Of a DNA stretch of 39,049 nt, positions 33,143-39,049 are shown one piece after another. The notes beneath the pieces were generated by a model that ran no database searches, was not told where the DNA came from, and worked only from the letters and a program-made list of their open reading frames with translations. Source of the DNA: Clostridia bacterium. GTDB taxonomy: Bacteria > Bacillota > Clostridia > Oscillospirales > Acutalibacteraceae. The first letter of the stretch is position 1; each line of letters starts with the position of its first letter. Location: NCBI GenBank assembly GCA_017429345.1, contig JAFRPB010000127.1, positions 1 through 39,049 on the forward strand, given 5' to 3'. Made by a program: the position numbers and the translations under genes.

Positions 33143-33171
33143 ATTCTAACCGTTTTTGCGATTATTGTCAA
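33143..33171 (-). promoter_or_regulatory. Promoter of the FHA-SEDS-PBP operon
   Basis: On the minus strand TTGACA (33171-33166), 17-base spacer, TAGAAT (33148-33143). Only five bases separate the -10 box from ATG 33137, so transcription should start at or within one or two bases of that codon. Confidence 0.78.
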
Positions 33172-33208
33172 TAATCCGGCGATAATAAAAAACGGCGTCT
33201 GTTATTCC

Positions 33209-33229
33209 GCAGGCAATTCCTCCGCCTGC
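33209..33229. promoter_or_regulatory. Dyad between divergent promoters
   Basis: GCAGGC (33209-33214) and GCCTGC (33224-33229) are separated by nine bases, midway between the FHA operon promoter (-) and the galM promoter (+). It could be an operator or a small hairpin; no regulator is identified. Confidence 0.3.
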
Positions 33230-33239
33230 AAAATAAAGG

Positions 33240-33268
33240 TTGACTAATGATGAAAAAAAGAGTAAAAT
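33240..33268 (+). promoter_or_regulatory. Promoter of galM
   Basis: TTGACT (33240-33245), 17-base spacer, TAAAAT (33263-33268); AAAAGGAG follows before ATG 33304. Confidence 0.7.
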
Positions 33269-33303
33269 AGTTATATTAAAATGCGATAAAAGGAGAATTA
33301 TAT

Positions 33304-34353
33304 ATGTCAAAAACGGTTTCCGCCGTGTTCGGTGCGCTTTCCGACGGTAAAACGATCACAAAATACATCATGGAAAATAAAAACGGAATGCTTGTCTCGG
33401 TGCTTGATTACGGCGCGCATGTGCAAAGTATTCAGCTTCCCCGCGAAAACGGCGGAAAGCTTGAAGTGACCGTCGGTTTCGACGATGCGGACGGTTTTGA
33501 ACACCGCTCGAATTATCAGGGCGCGATCGCGGGACCTTACGCGAACCGGATCGGCGGCGGACGCTTTGAGATCGACGGCGTCGGGTATGAGCTCGATAAA
33601 AACGAAAAAAAAGTGACGACGCTGCACGGCTGCGGGGAGTATACCCATACGCTCTGGGACGCAAGCGTTTCGGACGACGGCGCGGTGACGTTCCGTTATG
33701 TCCGTCCCGACGGGCTGCACGGTTATCCCGGGGCGATCGACGCGCGGGTGACCTACTCGCTCGGCGACGACGACCGTCTTTCGATCCGTTACGACTGTGT
33801 CTCCGATAAAAAGACGTATATCAACCCCACGAACCACACCTATTTCAATCTCGCGGGCTTTGACAGCGGGGATATTCTTTCCCATACGCTGCAGCTGAAC
33901 GCCTCCCGTTTTACTCCCGTGGATGAATACAGCATTCCGACCGGCGGTTCTCTGCCGGTGGAGGGCACGCCGATGGATTTCACCTCGCCTAGCGTGATCG
34001 GGGATCGGATCGACGCGGATTTCGAGCAGCTTCGTCTGACCGGCGGCTACGACCATAATTTCTGCATCGACGGCGCGGACGGCGCGCTTCGCCTCGCGGC
34101 GACGGCGCGGAGCGAGGCGACCGGCGTGCGCATGAACGTCTATACGACCCTGCCCGGCGTGCAGTTTTACGCGGGCAATTTCCTCAACGGCGGCGTCGGC
34201 CGCGAAGGCAAGCCGATGAATCGCCGCTGCGGCTTCTGTCTCGAGACGCAGTATTATCCCGACACGCCGAACCGTCCAGAGTTCCCGTCTTGCCTGTTTG
34301 ACGCGGGGGAGCATTACCGCTCGGAGACCGTATATGCGTTTTCCGGCGAATGA
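33304..34353 (+). CDS. galM: Aldose 1-epimerase (galactose mutarotase)
   Basis: Interconverts alpha and beta anomers of hexoses. AAAAGGAG precedes ATG 33304. The 349-residue product is a normal-length beta-sandwich epimerase. Seen are VGFDDADGFEHRSNYQGAI, GPYANRIGGGRFEIDG, the substrate His in TTLHGCGEYTH, TNHTYFNLAG with the catalytic acid His, GGYDHNFCID, and LETQYYPDTPNRPEFPS with the catalytic-base Glu. No signal peptide, so cytoplasmic. It has its own promoter, and no Leloir-pathway gene is adjacent. Confidence 0.95.
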   Translation: MSKTVSAVFGALSDGKTITKYIMENKNGMLVSVLDYGAHVQSIQLPRENGGKLEVTVGFDDADGFEHRSNYQGAIAGPYANRIGGGRFEIDGVGYELDKNEKKVTTLHGCGEYTHTLWDASVSDDGAVTFRYVRPDGLHGYPGAIDARVTYSLGDDDRLSIRYDCVSDKKTYINPTNHTYFNLAGFDSGDILSHTLQLNASRFTPVDEYSIPTGGSLPVEGTPMDFTSPSVIGDRIDADFEQLRLTGGYDHNFCIDGADGALRLAATARSEATGVRMNVYTTLPGVQFYAGNFLNGGVGREGKPMNRRCGFCLETQYYPDTPNRPEFPSCLFDAGEHYRSETVYAFSGE

Positions 34354-34438
34354 TTCCCGCTTCGCCGCGCAGGTAACCGCCGATTCGTCCGCATCCGATG
34401 ATTCGGCACGCACCGTTCATAATAACAGAGGGAAGATC

Positions 34439-36388
34439 ATGAAAAAAAAGTTATCCGCATTCGCGCTTCTGCTTGTCGCGGCGTTTTTGTTCGCGCCGGC
34501 GCCGGCGTTTGCCGTGCCGTTTATCACGATGGAGACGCAGTTTAATTATACGCAGTCGAATCCCGCGTGGCTGAAGGATCTGACCGTTAAGGAGAACATG
34601 GTCGATGCGACGCAGCTTTCGAATTCCGTGATGCTTGAAGCTCTGCCGGATTATCCTTATTCCAAAACGCCGGAGGGCTTTCGTACGGACGTGGAGTATT
34701 ACACGGAGCTGTTTTCACTGAATGAAAACTCTCAGCGCGCCGCATACATCTATGTGCTGCAGTATATGAATCAGTTTGCCACGGAAGCGACGAGAAACGT
34801 TTCGGACGAGTATATCAAAAACTCCCTGACCTCCATGGGTATCGTTTATCCGCAGGGCGGCATGGGCGATTACGAAAACCTGATTTTTGCCCGTTCGTTG
34901 TATACGCTTTTATGTTCCGGGGCCGTGACGCTTGACGTTACGCCCGGAATGACCGTGCAGGAAGCGCTTGTGAAGTGCCTGACGCAGACGCTGAATATCG
35001 ACGAACAGGCGCTGGCGGCATGGTCGGTCTCGTCGGTGACGACGCTGGACGATTACGTGCTTGTCGTCAGTAAAATCGCGCTGAATTCCAAGGGGTATCC
35101 CGTGCGCGCGGATACGCCGCCGGAGGAGGTTTACCGTCTTGTCGCGGTGATGATGATCCGTGATCTGGGAATTTCCATCGATGAAAATACCGCGGATTTC
35201 GACGAGTTGAAGCTGAAATATCTCGCGGCTCTGCTGAGCGACCGTTACGACGTGTCCATTGCGCCGGCCGAGCTGAAAGTCGCGCAGGCAAACGGAAATA
35301 TCCCGTTTTACATTCTGCAGCTGATCGGAAAAAAATACGGCGTGACCGTGCGCAGCAACGTAAGCTTCTCCGAAGCGTTCAATCTCGTCGCGGCGAATTC
35401 CGATTACTTCAACCTCGAAGCGGGGGAGTTCTACGCTGATATTTATCATTACGCCGCGTATCTGGATTATAAAAGAAGCCGCATCTGGGTCTGCCCGCTC
35501 GCATACAGAACGACGACGGCGAACGAGTATATAACGATCACCGTCAACGGTCTGAGCTGCGCTTCCGGCGCGTATGCGGAGGTCGCGCTTGACAAAACGC
35601 AACAGACGCAGGATATTGAGATACGCGTTCGTTTTGTCAGCGCGTCGCAGGATACCTCGCAGACCTACCGGGTCACGGTGCATCAGGGAAAATACGAGGC
35701 GTCTTCCGGCAATACGCCGACCGTTGTGGCGACGACGGATGAAAACGGGAACTTTCCCATGCCGACCACCGGGGTTACCGATCCGGAGGCAGTGGGAAGA
35801 GCGGCGCTGAATTCTCTGACGAATACGCTCTCGCAATCCGCCGTTCAGGCGGAGATCCCCTCCCGCATCAGCAGTATCCTTCCGCTGATGACGCCCTCCG
35901 CCGAAACGACGGCGGTGCAGAGCGGCGTTTATATCCCGATGACTTCCGCCGTTTCCTCCGAGGCTTCTCCCGCGCAGCAAACGAACGCGGATTATCTCTC
36001 GCTGCTGATGGGCGGCGGATCGGGATCTTTCGTCTCCGGGTCGGCCGGAACCGGTTATTCCGCGGCGCCCGCGTCGTCATCGCCGGCTGCAAGCATTTCC
36101 GAAACGACGTCGGCCCCGACGGCTTATACCGATGCGCCGATGCTCATTTCTCAGGCAGGCGCGCCGCCGGAGGGCTATGAATATGTGGTTAACGCGGACG
36201 GTTATATCACCGGGATCACATTGAAAAAAGCGAACTCGCCCGCCGTTCCCGCAAGTACGCAGACAGCTCCCGCCGAGAATTCCCGCACTGCGCTGCAAAA
36301 GGCGATGCCCGCGATTGTCATCGGCTGCGCCGCCGCTCTCTGCGGCGTCGCGATGATCGCGATCCGGCGCAGAAAAGGCAAAGCCTGA
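34439..36388 (+). CDS. Secreted membrane-anchored protein with cadherin-like domain
   Basis: Function unknown; 649 residues. Start at ATG 34439 after GAGGGAAG; the frame is open further upstream, but only there does a signal peptide (about 1-24, ending AFA) follow a ribosome site. The region to about residue 340 is helical. The segment at about 345-425 (YKRSRIWVCPLAYRTTTANEY, ITVNGLSCASGAYAEVAL, QTYRVTVHQGK) resembles a cadherin-like beta-sandwich repeat. A Ser/Thr/Pro/Ala-rich stalk (about 430-610) is followed by a membrane helix (IVIGCAAALCGVAMIAI) and an RRRKGKA tail. The same stalk-helix-basic-tail plan is seen at 7682 and 8407. No sorting motif is visible. Confidence 0.78.
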   Translation: MKKKLSAFALLLVAAFLFAPAPAFAVPFITMETQFNYTQSNPAWLKDLTVKENMVDATQLSNSVMLEALPDYPYSKTPEGFRTDVEYYTELFSLNENSQRAAYIYVLQYMNQFATEATRNVSDEYIKNSLTSMGIVYPQGGMGDYENLIFARSLYTLLCSGAVTLDVTPGMTVQEALVKCLTQTLNIDEQALAAWSVSSVTTLDDYVLVVSKIALNSKGYPVRADTPPEEVYRLVAVMMIRDLGISIDENTADFDELKLKYLAALLSDRYDVSIAPAELKVAQANGNIPFYILQLIGKKYGVTVRSNVSFSEAFNLVAANSDYFNLEAGEFYADIYHYAAYLDYKRSRIWVCPLAYRTTTANEYITITVNGLSCASGAYAEVALDKTQQTQDIEIRVRFVSASQDTSQTYRVTVHQGKYEASSGNTPTVVATTDENGNFPMPTTGVTDPEAVGRAALNSLTNTLSQSAVQAEIPSRISSILPLMTPSAETTAVQSGVYIPMTSAVSSEASPAQQTNADYLSLLMGGGSGSFVSGSAGTGYSAAPASSSPAASISETTSAPTAYTDAPMLISQAGAPPEGYEYVVNADGYITGITLKKANSPAVPASTQTAPAENSRTALQKAMPAIVIGCAAALCGVAMIAIRRRKGKA

Positions 36389-36441
36389 CGGCGTTTTATT
36401 ACGGTATTATTTAATATTACATACAGAAAGAGTGGTAAATT

Positions 36442-37131
36442 ATGGCAAACGAAAAAATCATGATTGTCGACGATGATTCCAATATCTGCGAACTGCTTCG
36501 TATTTATCTGGAAAAAGACGGCTTTACAACCGTGATCGCGAACGACGGCCTGCAGGCGGTCAATATGTTCACGAAGGAAGCGCCGAATCTGATCCTTCTT
36601 GACATTATGCTGCCCGGTCTTGACGGCTGGCAGGTCTGCCGCAAGATCCGCGCGTCCTCCTCCTGCCCGATCATTATGATTACCGCCAAGGGCGAGACCT
36701 TTGACAAGGTGCTCGGTCTTGAGCTCGGCGCGGACGATTACATTGTGAAACCCTTTGACAATAAAGAGGTTGTCGCGAGAGTCAAGGCCGTGCTTCGCCG
36801 CGCTTCCACGCAGATCAATTCCGCGCAGAAAGAAGTGCATTATGATAAGCTGTCGATCAACCTGACCAATTATGAACTCAAGGTAGGCGGCAAGCTGATC
36901 AATACGCCGCCCAAAGAGCTCGAGCTGATCTATCATCTGGCGAGCAATCCCAACAGAGTGTTTACCCGCGATCAGCTTCTCGACGAGGTCTGGGGATTTG
37001 ATTACTACGGCGATTCCCGTACCGTCGACGTGCATGTGAAACGGCTTCGCGAGAAGCTTGAGGGCGTTTCCGATAAATGGGAGCTCAAGACGGTCTGGAG
37101 CGTCGGCTATAAATTTGAGACGAAAGAATGA
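36442..37131 (+). CDS. OmpR/PhoB-family response regulator
   Basis: DNA-binding regulator of 229 residues. Receiver domain (1-120) with the acidic pocket IVDDD (Asp10-12), phosphoacceptor Asp54 in LLDIMLPGLDGW, Thr81 region MITAKGE and Lys103 in VKPFDN. A winged-helix DNA-binding domain (about 130-228) has PPKELELIYHLASNPNRVFTRDQLLDEVWG in two runs and RTVDVHVKRLREKL. Its stop overlaps the kinase start by 4 bp (ATGA), so the two form one translationally coupled two-component system. The ribosome site (AAAGAGTGG) is modest. Target genes are not evident; the downstream Gly/Tyr-rich gene is a candidate. Confidence 0.95.
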   Translation: MANEKIMIVDDDSNICELLRIYLEKDGFTTVIANDGLQAVNMFTKEAPNLILLDIMLPGLDGWQVCRKIRASSSCPIIMITAKGETFDKVLGLELGADDYIVKPFDNKEVVARVKAVLRRASTQINSAQKEVHYDKLSINLTNYELKVGGKLINTPPKELELIYHLASNPNRVFTRDQLLDEVWGFDYYGDSRTVDVHVKRLREKLEGVSDKWELKTVWSVGYKFETKE

Positions 37132-38702
37132 GCTTGTTAAAAAAAAGGAACATAAACGGACAGGCGGATGATCTGCCTGTCCGTCCGAGAGCGAGCCTGC
37201 TGCAAAGCAAGCTTTTTCGTAAATATTTCGCTATTTTGGCGGCAATGATACTGATAACCACGTCTTTATCGGGAATATTGATGATGTGGCTCGTTTCCGA
37301 TAAGTTCCGCCAAAGCGAGCTTGAGGATATGCACCACACCACCGCGCAGATCGCAGACACTGCGAAGGAGCTGTTCGAAAGCAGTACCTCCGCGATGGAT
37401 TTTGAGAACGCGATGAAACTGGTGTGCTTTCTGCTGAAGAGTTTTTCCGATACCTTCGAGGCGGACGTGTTTATCGCGAATCCCGACGGCACCATCGCCG
37501 TCTGCAAGGAGCAGCTCAACCCCGAGAGCGCTTTGGTGGAAAACAATGTGTGTGCGATCCACAGCAAAGTGAAGATCTCCCGTGAGAATATTGAAAAGAT
37601 CCTCTCCGGCGAGCTGGAAAGCTGGCTCGGCGAGCTTTCCGATCCGGGGAACAGAAGCGATCTTTTGGCGGGAAAATTCATCGCCGCGTCCCCGGTTCGT
37701 CTGGCTTCGGCGGAAGGCGGCGATTGGGATATGGGCATCGTTTTCATGGTACGGGACAACGAGGAGAACGTCAAAGCCTCCGTCGCGTCCCTGCGCACGC
37801 AGTTCCTTGTCTCTGTCGCGGTTTCCGGTATCGTCGCATTTGTTATAATATATATTATCGTATATCGCGTTCTGCGTCCGTTTGAGGATATTATCTATGC
37901 GACGCGGCTGTATTCCCAGGGGGATTTCTCCTATCGGATCAAACAGCCGAAGAAAAAGGACGAGGTATATGAACTTGTCAGCGCGTTTAATTCCATGGCG
38001 AACGATCTGTCGGCATTTGAAAACTCCCGCCGCAATTTCGTCGCCAACGTCTCACACGAGCTGAAGACGCCGATGACCTCGATCGGCGGTTATATCGACG
38101 GCATTCTTGACGGAACGATCGCGCCGGAGGATCAGAAAAAATATCTTCGCGTTGTTTCCGACGAGGTCAAGCGGCTTGCGCGGCTGATCTCCTCCATGCT
38201 CAATATGTCGAAGATCGAAGCCGGAGAGCTGACGCCCTCTTTCGCGAAATTCGATCTTGCCGACATGGTCATACGCACGTTTCTGAGCTTTGAGCAGATC
38301 ATTTCCAAGCAGGAGATCGATATCGTCGGTCTGGACGAGCTGGAAAAAACGGAGATCGCTGCGGATCCGGATATGATCAATCAGGTGATTTACAATATCA
38401 TCGACAACGCCGTCAAGTTCACGCCGCGGGGCAACAAGATCGAGGTGCGCATCTTCCGCGAGGCGAACAACGCGGTCGTCAAGATCCGCAACTACGGCGT
38501 CGGAATCGCAAACGACGAACTGAAAATGGTCTTCGACCGTTTTTATAAGGTGGACAAATCCCGCAGTCTGAATACAAAGAGCGTCGGGCTCGGGCTATAC
38601 ATCTGCAAGAGCATCGTTGAGCTGCATAAGGGAAAAATCTATGCCACCAGCAGCGGAAACGAGTATTCGGAGTTTACCGTGGAACTGCCTACGGAACAAT
38701 AA
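37128..38702 (+). CDS. HAMP-domain sensor histidine kinase
   Basis: Membrane sensor of 524 residues partnered with the regulator just upstream. TM1 about 34-55; an extracytoplasmic sensor domain of about 170 residues (56-225); TM2 about 226-248; HAMP domain (about 248-300); dimerisation helix with phosphoacceptor His310 in NVSHELKTPMTSI; and an ATPase domain with the N box QVIYNIIDNAVKFTP, G1 region NYGVGIA, F box FDRFYKV and G2 GLGLYICKSIV. All catalytic boxes are intact. The sensor region includes EADVFIANPDGTIAVC, which resembles a Cache/PAS-like strand set; the signal is unknown. Confidence 0.95.
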   Translation: MSLLKKRNINGQADDLPVRPRASLLQSKLFRKYFAILAAMILITTSLSGILMMWLVSDKFRQSELEDMHHTTAQIADTAKELFESSTSAMDFENAMKLVCFLLKSFSDTFEADVFIANPDGTIAVCKEQLNPESALVENNVCAIHSKVKISRENIEKILSGELESWLGELSDPGNRSDLLAGKFIAASPVRLASAEGGDWDMGIVFMVRDNEENVKASVASLRTQFLVSVAVSGIVAFVIIYIIVYRVLRPFEDIIYATRLYSQGDFSYRIKQPKKKDEVYELVSAFNSMANDLSAFENSRRNFVANVSHELKTPMTSIGGYIDGILDGTIAPEDQKKYLRVVSDEVKRLARLISSMLNMSKIEAGELTPSFAKFDLADMVIRTFLSFEQIISKQEIDIVGLDELEKTEIAADPDMINQVIYNIIDNAVKFTPRGNKIEVRIFREANNAVVKIRNYGVGIANDELKMVFDRFYKVDKSRSLNTKSVGLGLYICKSIVELHKGKIYATSSGNEYSEFTVELPTEQ

Positions 38703-38721
38703 CAGAGAAGGGAAGAACGAA

Positions 38722-39049
38722 ATGTTTTTATTCGGCGACGAAGAAAAGGAAGAAAAAAACAGCGAAATCGGAAACGCCGTGACCGAGAAGTTGAACCCCT
38801 CCGCGCAGAACGGCGGGGCGGAACCGGAATCCGGCGAGCGTCCGACCGACCGTCGTTATGCTTCGGATTTTACGAATAACGGCTCCGAACGGCAGGAAGA
38901 CGGCGATCGGGGCGATTATTCGCCGCCGGACGCGGGGAACCCCTACGGCGGGCAGAGCGGTTATCCCTACGGCGGTCAGGGGAATTATCCTTACGGCGGC
39001 GGCCGGGAAAGCAATCCTTACGGCGGCGGCCGGGAAAGCAATCCTTACG
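38722..39049 (+). CDS. N-terminus of a Gly/Tyr/Asn-rich protein (cut by window end)
   Basis: The frame opens at ATG 38722 after GAAGGGAAG, 19 bp past the kinase stop, and runs to the window edge (109 complete codons). The start MFLFGDEEKEEK is acidic and has no signal peptide. Residues 1-75 are polar and disordered-looking; from about 75 a Pro-Tyr-Gly-Gly pattern begins, ending in 27-bp repeats (38989-39015, 39016-39042) that encode PYGGGRESN. In related Firmicutes an HtrA-type protease with such an N-terminal tail can follow a regulator/kinase pair; nothing here proves that, since any membrane or catalytic domain lies outside the window. Confidence 0.75.
   Translation, partial: MFLFGDEEKEEKNSEIGNAVTEKLNPSAQNGGAEPESGERPTDRRYASDFTNNGSERQEDGDRGDYSPPDAGNPYGGQSGYPYGGQGNYPYGGGRESNPYGGGRESNPY

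Overview
The window reads as chromosomal DNA of a GC-rich, endospore-forming Clostridia-type Firmicute, most likely an Oscillospirales (Ruminococcaceae-like) gut bacterium. The grounds are a Firmicute-style division and cell-wall cluster, a spoIIR sporulation gene, AGGAGG-type ribosome binding sites, TTGACA/TATAAT promoters, a type I dockerin, an IPRTG sorting-like signal and many Thr/Pro/Ala-rich surface proteins. The placement is inference; no rRNA gene or other taxonomic marker is present.

Layout. 1-5602 (+): a division and wall cluster, ftsW (5' truncated) - murG - murA - ftsQ/divIB - ftsZ, with a separate promoter before ftsZ and a terminator after it. 5815-6796 (+): an acyl carrier protein with its own promoter, then a HAD phosphatase; spoIIR (-) converges on it. 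7611-9417 (+): two secreted, wall- or membrane-attached proteins, each with a good promoter. 9496-12800 (+): a GH2 family protein lacking the canonical acid/base Glu, and lysA. 12914-19123 (+): a large secreted protein (SH3-like, degenerate GH25, five CxxC modules, dockerin), an RluA pseudouridine synthase, a GtrII-like membrane protein and uxaC. A palindromic repeat element then precedes a shortened CysK-like gene.

20017-28641 (-): behind a bidirectional terminator lies a five-gene minus-strand block. It holds an ABC ATPase plus a giant FtsX-type permease, a DUF4430 (transcobalamin-like) lipoprotein, EcfT, and an EcfA-EcfA'-S-component fusion. One strong promoter lies upstream of the ATPase. 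28745-33171 (-): an FHA - SEDS (RodA/FtsW) - class B PBP operon, probably a peptidoglycan synthase pair with an FHA adaptor. Its promoter is so close to the first ATG that the mRNA may be leaderless. 33240-39049 (+): galM, a secreted cadherin-like protein, an OmpR/HAMP-kinase two-component pair, and the start of a Gly/Tyr-rich protein cut by the window edge.

The most unusual content is: (i) several enzyme-fold proteins whose catalytic residues appear lost (CysK-like, GH2, GH25-like); (ii) a three-part ECF transporter fusion beside a probable corrinoid-binding lipoprotein; (iii) palindromic or tandem-repeat elements abutting gene 3' ends, some sharing a TGATTTRTCG end; (iv) the FHA-SEDS-PBP operon. 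No CRISPR array, tRNA, rRNA, insertion-sequence transposase or phage gene was seen.
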